DNA of 64,000 bases from Ailurus styani (GCA_002007465.1 LNAC01000019.1:3532236-3596235); one strand, 5' to 3'. Shown: positions 32,951-45,345, counted from the stretch's first letter. Notes: a model not told the origin generated them from the letters alone. Numbers and translations: made by a program.

Positions 32951-35325
32951 TGAGTCTCCACAGACTTATCTGATGGGAGCCTTCTTATTCATCCACCTGC
33001 CTATTTCAGAGTGTGGTATAAGAAAACCATAAAAGAGACCCATATTCACTTTTTATGTTAAAAAAAATCACTTCCTATTGGTAGAGCATGCCTCAACAGA
33101 CTCTGCTCAGTTGTCTTTCTTAGACCAGCAGCTCTGAGAATGCACAGATTACGTATGCATAAATCTTTCTTGGTACAGGACCACATAGAAACAGGCTCTT
33201 AAATGTCAAAAAGCATTTATTAAGAGGGCTGATAAATGTATTTCACTTGCAGGCCTGATGCAAGTTATTTGTCTTTCCTTGGTCTCCTGTTGATGGCTTA
33301 TTTGTAGAAATGGATAGCATGATTGAGTTTGTGTGTGTGTGTATTGTTTTGCCTTGATTGTTTAATTTTTAATTGATGAATATATGCTCCTAGCCTTTTG
33401 ATGGGTGTATTTTATAAAATATTTAAAATCAATGAATTAATCTATGTGCCTCAGGGACTGGATATATCAGTCCCCTTGTGGGAACTAAGTCTATTCTGGT
33501 GAAATGTAGAAAAAAAAAAGGCACTCAATTATTTCTCATATCATTCAGTACTAAGTGACACTGGCATGGTCATGGTACATACACACACAACTGGACCCAA
33601 ATTCATGTGGGAGATAATTGTTTCTTTTGATAACCCCCCTTGCTGTATCTTCTAGTTAAGGTTGCTCCCATTTTGTAATGAGTCTCACTCCAGATTCTTT
33701 TCCTTTTCAGGCATATTACTCACATGTATTTTGCCCTGTGACTTCCAGGCAAGGAACTAGAATTAGCAAGACAACAACAGTTCTTCTCTCCCACCACCTC
33801 TCTCTCCTGGGATATCTGGCATTCTGTTAAGAGATAGTCAATCCATTAAGCGATAGATCCATCTGTTCATCTAAGTCATCCACTTAGAAAATGGCCAGTT
33901 ATTTAATGAATATCTCCTACCAAGAGTCTAGGAAAAAGTCTTGTGGCAAAGAGTCACAACAATATCTGTAAAATCACATTAGCAAGTATATATGCTGCTC
34001 CCTTTGGACATGTCCAAATCCTTCTTTCAAGTGCCAAAGGAAAACCCCTATGGGATGCCATTCTCGACACTGGGGCTATTTTCTCAAGGTGTTGGCTGCT
34101 GCCCCAGGCTCTTGGGAGGTGATTATTGCTTTCTCCTAGGTGGGAGGGACGAGGGGCTGAGAACTTCACAGCTGTGAGAGGAAAGGAAAAGAATTTAACT
34201 GAATAACCCTTTCTCTCAGTCTTGTTCAAATGGAAGAGGTGGATACCTAGAAGTTATTACCCCCTCCTCACTCACACCATATTTGATGGAAATCTTCCCA
34301 CCGATTGTGGCTTCTAGCCAGTTTGCCTTTGAGTTATTATAAATATTCTGTTCCTTTCCTAGGACTTTTTGCAGGTCGAGCCTAGTAGCTGCAAAGGGTA
34401 ACAGTGAACAAGAAATTTAATTTCTGCACAGTGAAAGCAACAATGTGATTGGGGTATTGTCACAAAAATCCCAGAACCGATCATGGCACCTGCCATGGTC
34501 CTCTCTGCATATAAACATGTCAACACGCACACAGGTCCAACCTCCCCCCTACATCCTGAATTCCTAATCAACTATAGAGTGATTGAAGTTGATGATAGAC
34601 AAACCATTAAAACGAAATCCACCTTCATCTGAAAGTGCACTAAACACAGGCTGAAGTACTCCATATTTGTTCCTATCTGGACTTCATTGCTCTGGCTGTT
34701 AGCCAGAACTAACATATGCCCATCTTAGATGAAGTGTACCGCTTCCTCTCTTTACCTTTTTTTTTTTCTTTCTATTTTTGTTTTTCTGGAAGTATCGAGC
34801 ATCTTTAGAACTTGTTCTCCTTACCTATAAATCAAATGTTTGATTTAAAAACACCTGTTCCAGGGTAACGGACTTGATAAAGTGTTGAAGGAAAATGACG
34901 CTTGTGGTGAGGTGGCAGGGAAAGCAAATACAGCTGCCATTCTGAGCCACCCAGTGGTACACATGCCTCCCTGACCGGGGAGACTTAGGTTTGCACTTCC
35001 AGATGAACTTGACTTCCCAGAAATAAAGCAGCGTTGGACAACTCATTGCCTACAAATGATCCTCTCCCATAGAAGACTTTCTTTCAACTGTTTCTTTTTC
35101 AGAAATGAGATTCACCACATCCAAGGATTTTTCTGAAATTCAACTATTCAATTGAAAGAGGAATACACATTCCACTCGGGTCACAACCTACAGCTAGAGC
35201 CAAAGGTTAGGTGCCATTGAGTATGTGCCATGGGTTTACCTTTGGTATTGTTGAATGGACTCTGCTTCTGGATCTGTTCTGTCCGAGGTGGAGCCATCTT
35301 TTGTGAAATACATCACCAGCAGAGC
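32951..35325. other. Unassigned unique sequence
   Basis: 2.4 kb with no recognised element. Contains a short (GT)n run near 33330-33343 and T-rich sequence near 34759-34790. Opposed frames 33954-34229 (-) and 33992-34177 (+) overlap. Confidence 0.45.
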
Positions 35326-35405
35326 GCTTTGTTCTGATAATGTATTACTCTAATACATCTGTTGCTTTAATGATATATTAATGTAATACATTATCAGAGC
35401 AAGGA
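35326..35405. repeat. Inverted repeat / hairpin with 16-bp perfect arms
   Basis: TCTGATAATGTATTAC at 35333-35348 is the exact reverse complement of GTAATACATTATCAGA at 35383-35398, with a 34-base spacer. Outside the perfect core the pairing extends about six to seven bases with one or two mismatches. The size and form suit a miniature inverted-repeat transposon remnant or a transcribed hairpin. No target-site duplication is obvious. Confidence 0.85.
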
Positions 35406-37694
35406 CAACTGATGATATATTATGGGAAGTAATGGTGCCATTCAGAAAATGAAGGATTCAAGAAAAGATTCATTAGAATTACAGGATAATAGGCAACATA
35501 TGGGACTCTGGAAACTGCAATCTTGGTCTGTTTTCTACTGGTTAGATAAACAGCTCCCTTGTTCCAGAGGCTCCCCCGCCCCTTCCATTCAAGCACCAAA
35601 TTCCATAAAACATTGGTTGCTACATATTTTATAAACTCTTTATACATACTAACAACGTCTCCCATGAACCTGGGGTCACTGCAGGCTCATTGTATCCAGT
35701 TACATTGTTTTTACTAAGAAGTCCTCCTTATTTACCCCTAACCATAGGAAACCAAGTAACATTGACCTCTGGACAGTTAGAACAGCATATCATCTCTCAT
35801 TACAATAATCTGAACTCCAGTCATTGTTCAACATTAATTATTGCCAAGGCTATAGCATTTTCTTGCTACTTGACAGTTGATCTTCATCCTATCATTAACC
35901 TTAGGTCAATTTAATCCCAACCTCCATTTTCAGCACCATACAAACAATTTATTTGTGCATTTTTTTCAACCACACAAAGACAAACAATGTCAGACTGCTC
36001 CACATTGTTTTATGCATTATGGTGATTAAACATTTTTAAAGACATCCAGACATCAAAGTTTGGAAAGCACCAGTCAACGAGAGTCCTGGAAATAGTGGTT
36101 TATTTTCCTGGAGAAAAATTATATAAGGAAGGATTCAAGAGTATATAAGTTCAGGACTTAAAACATATTTTCTTTGAAGATTATTCTCTAATATGAACCA
36201 AGAAGATTTATAATCAGTGTCTACTATCCGCTACAGTATAGAATACTATACATTTAGTGTTCCTAAAGCCATGAGTAGAAATGATAGCTGAATTCGGACA
36301 ACTTTATCTGCCTATAAGGTTTCTTTCTTTCTCCTGAAAATCAGAAGTATGAATATAGGAGAAAGGAAGCTGGAATTCCTGCTGAGAAATTTATTTGGTG
36401 TTCTCTATTCTTCTTGACCTGATGCTTATATTGAAAAGCCAGAGATAACAGTTTGACACAGCAAGGGCCATTGAAACAATAGTATTTAATGCATTTAACT
36501 GAAAAATAAGTAAGCTTTGAATTATCACAGCCAATTGCAAGTTAAAGAAATGCTTTGCAGAACTTTGGTGAGCTTTCCTCTGCAAAATAAAATATAAAGC
36601 TAAAAAAGCTGTTGAAAAATAAAATACTCAGGAAAGCACTAATTGAAAATTCTTCCAGAGGATAAACACTTTCACTTACAAAAGGGCTGTTTAATTTCCA
36701 CATATAAGATGTTATATAAGATAATGGTTAAAATCAAACAAGCCAACAAATAAACATGAAACTGTACATATCAATATATCTTCATATGAATTTTAATTAT
36801 TTCTGTGGCTTATCGAGCAGTTAAGATAACAAGTCCAATGTTCTCTGTTATGACTTTGCATGATGGCAGGGTAATGGCTTTAAGTATAGATGTGTTACCA
36901 ACTCTCCAGGCTGAACCCTGGCCCTTCCTTTGTCCCTTGCTGCACTTACCACAAAGGAAAAACTGAAACACCTTGCCCTTGGCAGAAAGAGTGAAAACAT
37001 TTACCTTTTCCAAAAGCATTTATTTTATTATTTTTTTTAGCAAGACTTAAAATGTGGCATATGAAATTCGAGATTCCAATTTGTTTCCACACAACTCTTA
37101 ATGCACAATGCAGGGTGACAGTACTTACATGTGCAGCGGGGCATGAGCGTCCGAGATCTCTCACGATCCTGACCTTGAACAAGAAGGGTCCAATTTCCGA
37201 TCTGCCTCAGTGCCCCAGAGTGATTCCCAGGGAAAGTTCTGTGACTACCTTCTAGATCTTTGGTTATCACAAGACTCAAGGAAAGGGGGCTGCCCTTGTT
37301 CTGAATGTGTGTACTATTGCCAACAGCTTTCTCACTTCCAGGAAGGAATGAGGTCCAGGGACAGAGCGGAAAGGTCTCCTTTGTTGTTGAACTTAGGAAT
37401 TGACAACAAAAGCAGGTAGGTAATAGGAAGTCTCCCTGCCATCCTGGCAGGCCAGAATTCTGCATCATGACCCAGTGGCCAGATTTGTCTGCAGTTCTGT
37501 GGGAGCTCATGGACAAAGGGACACAAGGCCAAGGCTTCCCGGAACCCTAAAGAGTCTGGAATAGGGAGATAAGCCTACAATTCTCCCTTAGCCTTGGGAG
37601 AAAAGGCCTCTGCACACTACGGTCTAGAACTAATTGGATACTGGAAGACTCATTCTGTTACTCTACCATCAATTCTTAGAAAATACACATTTTA
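35406..37694. other. Unassigned unique sequence
   Basis: 2.3 kb, AT-rich, no recognised element. The 159-codon minus-strand frame at 37037-37516 overlaps plus-strand frames and shows no domain. Confidence 0.45.
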
Positions 37695-37815
37695 AGGGCT
37701 CCTGGCTGGCTCAGTCAGTGGAGCATGCAACTCTTGATCTTGGGGCTGTGAGTTCAAGCCCCATGTTGGGTCTAGAGATAACTCAAAAATAAAAATCTTG
37801 AAAAAAAGAAAAAAG
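37695..37815 (+). mobile_element. Short old-type SINEC
   Basis: GGGCTCCTGGCTGGCTCAGT, GGAGCATGCAACTCTTGATC, TTGGGGCTGTGAGTTCAAGC and CCCATGTTGGGTCTAGAGAT, then ATAAAAATCTTGAAAAAAAG. The tRNA-like head runs almost directly into the tail without a CT-rich middle, as in older SINEC types. Confidence 0.88.
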
Positions 37816-38649
37816 GAAAAACAAATTTTATCAGGAAATCCTGGGAAATGAGTTAAAAATGCAATTTAAATACTGATAATAAATTAATCTACAACAACTC
37901 ACTTTTATGCTGATTATTGGCATGGGTCTCCTCAAAACTTCTACTTCACAGTCAGTATAGGCAAAATCATTGTCTGCTTTTCCTCACTCCCCACAAATTT
38001 TCCTGCACTCTCAAAATTCAATCTAACCTGCTTTTTTGTTACATACTGGTTTGGGAATCTTGACGAGAAAGAAGTACATGTATGAAATCTGCAGCAGACT
38101 TTAGTAAAATAGTCTTTAGCATAGATCATGCAAACCTGCCATGAGCAGCTGGCACTTCTCATGACAGATGTTGTTAACAATTTCATTGGAATCTCAGAAA
38201 CCTAATAAGAAAAACTCTGAGTTCAGTTAATACTGAATTTTTAAGTTATTTAAGTAATTTCACAGTCAAATGCTGTTCTTCTATTCAGTGATGAATTTCC
38301 ACATGGCAGTAAAAATATCTAAATTCCACATGTCAAATAAAAAATGCTATTACCAGGCATATGTCTGTGTCTGCACACCCTTGAAGTACGGGGATTTCAA
38401 GTGAGATTTGCCATCTAACAGGGAAAGATGGCAGTCTACTTGAGCTTGTCTACAAGGATGAAGCAGAATCTTGGCGTTCAACAGTCCCCATGGCTGTCTT
38501 GGAAACAACAGTCCTAAAGTGAACAAGGAGCGATCTTTACCTTGGTGTCTACAACCAGAATGTGCTTCGATGAATTCTCTCCAAGATCAGGGACCACCTT
38601 TGTGCAATCCTGTAAAATGACCCCAGAACCGGTGAGAAGACCTTCTGCT
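37816..38649. other. Unassigned sequence
   Basis: Nothing recognised. Confidence 0.4.
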
Positions 38650-39025
38650 GACAGATTGGTGGTTGCCAGATGCAGGAGGTGGGGTAGAGGGGTGGGTAAA
38701 ATGGGCACAGCTAGTCAAAAGGTAAAAACTTCCAGCTATAAGATAAATAAGTTCTGGGGATATGATGTACAGCATGGTGACTGCAGTTAACAATCCTGTG
38801 TTGTGTATTTCAAAGTTACTAAGAGACCAAATCTGAGAAGTTCTCATCGCAAGAAAATAAATTTGTAACTATGTGAGGTGATAGATGTTAACTAAATTTA
38901 TGTTGCTTATTATTTCGCAATGTATACACTATGCCAAACCATCACGTGATGGTTTACACCTAAAACTGATACAATGTTATATATTAATTCTATCCCAGTA
39001 AAAATGGAGAGGAAAAAAAAAAAGA
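38650..39025 (+). mobile_element. L1MA/MB-type 3' end
   Basis: ACAGATTGGTGGTTGCCAGA, AAAAGGTAAAAACTTCCAGC, TATGATGTACAGCATGGTGA, GAAGTTCTCATCGCAAGAAA and CACCTAAAACTGATACAATG follow sense L1 3'UTR order to an interrupted poly-A (39010-39024). 5'-truncated. Confidence 0.93.
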
Positions 39026-39739
39026 TCTTCTGCTGTACTAGCACTGGAAGGGCCAACCTGTGATCTCACTCCTGGATGACTTTGCAAAAAATTCCATAGG
39101 CACAGCTTGGTTTAGGTAGATACCGTAAAATATGTGGGAGAGGGAAAAGGGGAGGAGTTTTCAAGCCTATAGCTTTAAGAATCTATCACACTACACAGCC
39201 TTCTCACCAACTGCTAACAAAGAGCCAGTGTTGAAGGAAAGAGATGGGCCTCTTGCACGTTGGGTAAGGTGATGAGTTCTGGCTGCCAATGAAACTGAGG
39301 TGAGCCAGACCAAGAAAACTCTGGGATGGTGAAATTTCACTCAAGAGTGGACATAATAAAACCTCAACCTCTCATCAGTGCCCTTTCCCCACGTTTACCC
39401 TCAGTCATCACATCCTAAAGCTCACATTATAAACCTGTATTCACAGACCAACTTAGACACAAAGCTCCACTTTTATGCAGTCTATATTCCATTGTACAAA
39501 TTAGAGACACACATTAACCTGCTTTCACGAATGTTGTTCTATTCGTTCAAACATAAGCTTGATATGCCATACACAGTAAAGCAAGTTCAACAAAAAGGCA
39601 TGAAAGGGCATGACGTAAAAAACAAATTAAATGTAAGCTAATCTCTCAACAAGCTTTCACTGAGCACCAACTATGTAACCAGTTCAAATAACCCTCAAAC
39701 CAAATTCAAAATGAAGTTATGGACACATTAAGGGTCTTG
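39026..39739. other. Unassigned sequence
   Basis: An 87-codon plus-strand frame (39378-39641) is featureless. Confidence 0.4.
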
Positions 39740-39825
39740 ATTCACATGTCCAAATTGCCTTCTAAATGGATTCTGACACTTGGCACTCCCACAAGCAATG
39801 TAAGAAAGTCCCTGTTGCACTGTAT
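39740..39825 (-). mobile_element. Old L1 3'UTR scrap, inverted
   Basis: CAAATTGCCTTCTAAATGGA, GGCACTCCCACAAGCAATGT and AAGAAAGTCCCTGTT match the antisense order seen in other L1 3' segments of this window (compare 32900). Confidence 0.6.
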
Positions 39826-40149
39826 GTGTTGCATTAAATTAAAACCTTAAGTAAAAAGGATGTCACACAAACCATATATTGCATAAACCCAATGTTCTGT
39901 GGCTTTAAATTCCTAATATTTTAGGTGTTAGAGTATCTAGTTTACAGCCTAGAGGACAGACCCTCACAACTTAAAACAATAGGAATAAATTAGGTGACCA
40001 GTAAACCTAAATATTTTGGTTATCTTCACATATAAGCCAAGGTTCTTATGACCACCTTTCATTTAACTCCAAAATCTATAGATTTGAAAAATTCCCTACA
40101 CATCCATGATTTTCATACAATGACAAGCATTATCTCCACTCCCCCCCAC
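39826..40149. other. Unassigned sequence with C-runs
   Basis: AT-rich; two runs of C at 40141-40157 border the next element. Confidence 0.4.
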
Positions 40150-40620
40150 CCCCCCATATTCAGAGACCATTGCTCCATCCATACCCTGATGAAGTGAGTC
40201 TGCGGGTCCATGTCTTATTTAGGCGACCCAAACTCTATGGCCAAATCTGATTGGACACAGAGGAAATGCCTAAGCCCAGCTGAGCCAATCAGATTTCTCC
40301 TACCAAAGTTTGTAATTGGAACCCTTTAAGAATAAGTCTGAGCAAGGGGTAACAGCCAAATTAAGTTCTAATTTGGCTCCCTGAAAAGTTAAAGCTGAAA
40401 CCACGGGGGAGCAGAAGTTGAGGGGCAAGTGGGAAGATCTGCAATTAGATGAAGTGGAGAGACATGCAGAGAGAAGGCAACGCCCACCCTGGAGATCCTC
40501 GTGCCTGGTGACCGCCTGGTTCCTGTGAAGTCTTCCTGGGCTTCCTGCATACTGCATCTAGAGATCTTCCTGTGTCCTTAAAATAAATGCCATTTTCTTT
40601 CTTTCTTTTTTTTTTTTTTT
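40150..40620 (+). mobile_element. LTR-like element, family not named
   Basis: It carries CCAAT boxes (GAGCCAATCAGATTT near 40283, GATTGGACAC near 40249), GGGGTAACAGCCAAATTAAG, a G/A-rich middle, and AAAATAAATGCC (40580-40591) as a polyadenylation signal. A TTTCTTTCTTTT and T-run follows. Promoter-like boxes upstream of a polyadenylation signal over about 450 bases suit a solo LTR, but no named family is certain. Confidence 0.5.
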
Positions 40621-40934
40621 AGGCGAACCAACTTGATAAGAAGAAATTCTCTTCAAGTTCTCACCTTTCTGTTCCAATTTTAAGATATACATCTCCCTCT
40701 CCCCCCGGCCACTTGAAAAAATTTCTAATATCAGGATTTATCATACAATCAGTATCTATATTAAATATAATGAGAGTTTTCCCCTTGAAAATTTATTAGA
40801 TTGATGGCGTATCTTCATATGACAGCATCTCAGAACCTAAGCTTATAGAACATAAAGGAAGTAAGACAGGTTGGTCAGCTGCATGCTATTCACCCACATG
40901 CTCCCCAGCTGAAGGGATCTAATAGCTTCTAGGC
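40621..40934. other. Unassigned sequence
   Basis: Nothing recognised. Confidence 0.4.
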
Positions 40935-41074
40935 AGAGATATCTAGAGTTTATATATAAATATATAGAGAGAATTTATATATATATAATATTATATATAA
41001 TATATAGAGTATATAGAGAGTTTATATATATAAATATATATATATATTTGTGAGATATATATATCTCACAAATG
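40935..41074. repeat. (TA)n tract ending in a perfect 28-bp palindrome
   Basis: Irregular TATATA/ATATAGAGA sequence. The last 28 bases, 41046-41073, are an exact palindrome centred on ATATATAT with arms ATTTGTGAG and CTCACAAAT. Confidence 0.92.
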
Positions 41075-41084
41075 TCCAGGTAAT

Positions 41085-41263
41085 TTTAAAGATTGGTTTG
41101 TTTATTTGTTTGTTTGTTTTAGAGAGAGCTCGTACATGCTCCATGGGGGGGGGGAGAAACTCTTTAGCATATTCCCCTATAGACTCCATCACACCACTCT
41201 GAGATCACCACTACCAAAACCAAGAGTTGGAAGCCCAGCCGACTATGCCACCCAGGTGCCCCC
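41085..41263 (-). mobile_element. SINEC, old and diverged
   Basis: Antisense SINE: TTTAAAGATTGGTTTGTTTA, GAGAAACTCTTTAGCATATT, AACCAAGAGTTGGAAGCCCA and TATGCCACCCAGGTGCCCC. The AAGAGTTGGA motif is typical of older SINEC types. Confidence 0.85.
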
Positions 41264-41265
41264 CA

Positions 41266-41305
41266 CCTTTTTCTTTAAAGATTTATTTTAGACAGAGAGC
41301 CCAGG
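41266..41305 (-). mobile_element. Possible truncated SINEC tail
   Basis: TTTCTTTAAAGATTTATTTT followed by AGACAGAGAG looks like the 3' end of another antisense SINE that stops after about 40 bases. Confidence 0.45.
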
Positions 41306-41505
41306 GAATTTTAAGAAACCAAATGGAGAGACAAGTCTTATTATGTTTATTTGAGCTCAACCTTTTTGAGCTGAATGCACTTGTCACAAAAGGTCTATAC
41401 AGGTTGCCCCACCTTAAACCTAGTTACGTGTTACCATCACCATTCCTAATCACATCATGAATTTTTTAATGTCCTTTTTTCTAGATTTTGAAAAATTGAA
41501 ACTAT

Positions 41506-41700
41506 CTTTTTTTTTTAAGATTTTATTTATTTATTTGACAGAGACATGGCAAGAGGGGGAACACAAGCAGGGGGAGTGGGAGAGGGAGAAGCAGGCTCCC
41601 CACTGAGCAGGGAGTTTGATGCAGGGCTTGATCCCAGGACCCTGGGATCATGACCTGAGCTGAAGGCAGACGCCTAACGACTGAGGCACCCAGGCACCCT
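41506..41700 (-). mobile_element. SINEC
   Basis: T-run, AAGATTTTATTTATTTATTT, GAAGCAGGCTCCCCACTGAG, GGGCTTGATCCCAGGACCCT and ACTGAGGCACCCAGGCACCC. Target-site duplication AAAATTGAAACTATC (41492 on) and AAAATTGAGACTTTC (41701 on), with two mismatches. Confidence 0.95.
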
Positions 41701-41715
41701 AAAATTGAGACTTTC

Positions 41716-43784
41716 TACTTCTACCAACTCTACCTCATAGAAAACAGTAAAATGAAGAAATGAAGTTTGCTAGCTTTGACCAGAATGTGCCTTAGAAACA
41801 TGTTGCTTTCCGGGTAGATAGACAAGGGATCTGATTTAAGAATGGAGTGCCACCCCATTATTAATACAAAAGCCACACCTTCAGACACCCCCTTTCTCTT
41901 TTAGCCCATCTCCCTCTTTCCCACTACATCAAGGAGTCAAGGAGCCCACTTTAATCTAAGGGATCCAGGAGTTGGTCAGAAAGGACTGTCAGAAGCATGG
42001 AGAACACCCCACAGAAGATCATTCTTAAAGGGAACCACACGAGTCCAGCATCTGTTTGCCATCTCTGTGGTGACTGGCTTTAATGAGTTCTAATTTCTGA
42101 TGGGAACAAGCAGAACTGTGAATGCACTCAGGGCATCCACCTGGTGAGTACTTTTGTCGTTTCTTCATTTCTGTTCGCCGCTTGTTGTGCTTCTTAATTT
42201 GTCAAACCCTCTAAAGATGTGTGGTGAAAGAACATAATTACAATTTTTTAATTACAAAAAAAAAGCATTCATACAGTATTGGCAGAATCATGCAAATCCT
42301 TTTGCTCATTTCTATTTGAGCTAAAGTTTGATGTTTACTCACATAACCAAAAAGCTTTTATTATTGGAACAGAACTATGTTTGCTACCCTGATGGATTGG
42401 GATAATCATATATAGTAATGGTACTTCTTCATTTGCTTGCTCTCTGTCCTAAGGCCTGCAGACCTGAAACAAATGGAATCAGCTAGCACCAAAGTCAGAA
42501 AAAGCTCACCTTCTATTTCACAACCCACCAAAAAGCATAATTAAACAGAATATGCAGTCAAGTCCAAACATTTAAGATCACCACTTTCCCAAGAAGAAAG
42601 AAACTCTCAAAGTCATTTTCCCTCTGTAACTTTCCTCTAAAAGGCAGATGACCTGGGATCATATGAAAAATGAGTGTTCCAGATTATACTGTTTAAGCTC
42701 GGAAACATTCCAAGGAGGGAGTGAATCCATTCTGAACCCCTAACTGGTGTTTTCCAGTGTCTGTAGTTCCCGCCATAGAATTTAGGTTGGTGCCACAGTT
42801 ACTGCTAAAATCTCAGAGAGTTGAGTAATCTGCTGCAGACACGTCAAGATAATGGGATAGGTGCTATTTTAGAGTTATGAATAGAGCCTTGATGAGGGAA
42901 AAGTCACGAAAAGCTTCAAGAGAGATGGGTGTTGAAAGATCCAATTCAAATGAATGTGTGAAGTTGCCAGATGTGGAGGGCTCCATGATGAGCTGCAGGG
43001 AAGGCTCCACCTGAAGGGTACACATTTGCCCTTCTAGAAAGCTCTGCGTTAGCCAGACAAAATATTCTGAAGGCCAGATTTAGTGTGTGGGCCTTCCAAT
43101 TTATGTCCCCTACTTAAAGATGTTTTAGGCAGTGAGGACAAGAGGCACGAAAACAGGAAGTTAAGGGCAGGGTGGGGGTGGGGGGTGTTGAGAAGTCTGG
43201 GTAGCTGTCTGTCGTTTCTTTGGGAGGAGCGGGAGGTAAGATGACTAGGTGTTGGTTAGGATAGAAGAGGGCTTGGAAAACTACTCGACTAACCCTCGAC
43301 TTTTTCCAGAGCTCCCTGGCAAGCCAGATGCTCACTCTAAGCAGAGGGATGACTTGAAGATTCACTTTGAGTAAGATAATTGCCAGCAGGCCTGTAGAGG
43401 AGACAGGCCAGATGTGGGAAGGCTGGTTGGTGATATGAGAGAGCAAGAAAGAGGCCAAGATGGTGGGGATGAAGGCAGTGAAGATGGATTAAAACTGAGA
43501 GATATTTCTGAGGCAGGAGAGAAAAGGCTTAGCTCTGGGAGCAGGAGAGGAGAGAGGTTAAGAATGATCCCAAGGTTTCTGGCTTTAGTAAGAGCTTAAG
43601 TAAAAATACATTAGTCAAAATTGAGAATCGGGAAAGGAGTAGTTGGAAGAGTGATCATTTCTGCTTAACATATACTAAATTTTAAATACCTGTGGTTTTA
43701 ACCAGCTGGCATTATTTTTTTTCTCTTTGTGTTCTTTTGAATTTTGGGACATTCCACACTTCTAGAAAAGCTGGAAATAGAGTA

Positions 43785-43789
<5 letters not shown>
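41716..43789. other. Unassigned sequence
   Basis: 2.1 kb mostly unassigned. Around 43480-43585, AGGAGAGAGGTTAAGAATGA and CCCAAGGTTTCTGGCTTTAG resemble an ancient mammalian repeat I cannot name. A donor-like CTG|GTGAGTA lies near 42139 without other exon evidence. Confidence 0.4.

Positions 43790-43843
<54 letters not shown>
43790..43843. repeat. (CA)27 microsatellite
   Basis: Uninterrupted CA dinucleotides, the longest pure microsatellite in the window; expected to be length-polymorphic. The minus strand reads as a poly-Cys-Val frame, an artefact. Confidence 0.97.
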
Positions 43844-43846
<3 letters not shown>

Positions 43847-44049
43847 ATACCCCTGAGCCCTACTATGTGTAAATAAGTTGCTGACCTGATGCCCCATTAC
43901 CTTCTAATTCTTCCATGTGTATTTCTTACAAACAAGAAAATTCTCCCACACAATGGGAAGATAAGCACAAAATTAGGAAATCAGCTTGATACACCACTAC
44001 CACTTAAATCCTCAAACCTCACTCTCATCAGTCTTTCTTAGCACAAGAA

Positions 44050-45010
44050 CCCCGTGCAGAATCTCAGTTGCCAGGTCACCTTCATCCCCTTCAGTCTAGA
44101 ACAGGGCCCCTGTCTTTGTTTGCCTCCCCTGTCCTTGACTCCTTTGAAGATTACAGGTCATTTGTTATATGTCCCTCAATTTGGGTTTGTCTCATGTTTC
44201 CTCATGATTAGATTCAGGTTATGCATCTTTGGCAGGAAAATCAATGAAACGATGCTACCTTCTTACTGCATCTTATCAGGTGGTGCACAATTTCAATTTA
44301 TCCCATTACTGATGTTTGCTTTGATTGCTTGATTAAAGTGGTATCTGCCAGTTTTCTTCCCTTAAACGTTACACTTTTGCTTATATAATTAATAAGTAGA
44401 TTTGCTATTGCTCATCAAACTTGCAATTTATTCATTCGTTAGTTTATATCAGAATGGATTTGGGATTTCTTGATTCAATTGGTTATAATCCATTACTATC
44501 ATTATTTATTTATGTGCTTAAACTGTTCTAGATTTGGCCACTGGGATCCCCTTCAGGCTGGTTTCTATGTCCTTTTGACATGTTCTTATCATTCTTCGAA
44601 CACTTCCTTGCTTTCTGGCACAAATAAGATGTTCCAGACTCATCTTGTACTTTTCCTACCAGCCTTGAAATCAGTCATTTCTCTAAGGAGCCCTGTTTCC
44701 TTTTAGTGGAGAATAATATTTAGAAGCTGCATTCTGAGAGCTGGATGTGCTCATATTATTGCAATGTCACTGTTGCAGGCCCTCTAGGAGGACAGAGCTC
44801 AGGAATGCATTTGTGTATACACATCTACACACACATACAAACACACAGAGACTCACACACACATTTCTTTCTTTCTAAGTCTTTCTACATATATTGAAAA
44901 CCGAGTTCATACTGCCACCCTAACGTCATAGGGTTTGTTTTAATTTTCTCTCTCTCCGTACCTCTAAATTCAATTTCTAATAGTGAAAAAGCTGGCTTTC
45001 TAGTTACTTT
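44050..45010. mobile_element. Ancient interspersed repeat, probably old L1
   Basis: CCCTCAATTTGGGTTTGTCT, CTCATGATTAGATTCAGGTT, TTATAATCCATTACTATCAT, CCTTTTGACATGTTCTTATC, TCATTTCTCTAAGGAGCCCT and TTCCTTTTAGTGGAGAATAA are collinear with a repeat I know from many mammalian loci. I think it is part of an old L1 but cannot prove the family or orientation. An ACACACATAC-rich patch lies at 44815-44868. Confidence 0.5.
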
Positions 45011-45264
45011 TGACCCAACCACCATATACAACCACACCCAGCTCTCCCGCTCTTCCTCCCGGGCGCAGATGCCTTCCCCAGGCCACTCAGCCTCCGATAC
45101 TTCCCTCAGGACCGCCCTCCATACGGGTGCCCTCCTCGCCCTGCTCAGGCTCCACTAACCTCTTCTGGAACACAAAAAAATCCTTGCCCCACCCCTTCCC
45201 CCACTTAGGTTCAGACACCCACCTTGTTCTGCCCCACCTAACAGCTTTAGGACCAAATTATTCA
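45011..45264. other. C-rich unassigned sequence
   Basis: Proline-like CCC-rich DNA with several CpGs (45049-45130). A 113-codon frame (45010-45351) is open across it and into the GA tract. Its composition explains the openness. Confidence 0.4.
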
Positions 45265-45345
45265 GGAAAGGAAAGGAAGAGAAAAGAAGAGAACGGAAAA
45301 GAAAGGAACAGAGGGAAATGGAAGAGAGAGGAAGAGAGGAAGGTT
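45265..45345. repeat. GGAAA/GAGAA-rich low-complexity tract
   Basis: Purine-only sequence of GGAAAGGAA and GAGAGGAAG units. Confidence 0.9.

Noticed and set aside
37037..37516. 159-codon minus-strand frame
   Set aside because: Overlaps plus-strand frames, no domain, no coding-like context.
42100..42150. CTG|GTGAGTA as a 5' splice site
   Set aside because: A single good donor motif with no upstream acceptor, open frame or conservation evidence is expected by chance.
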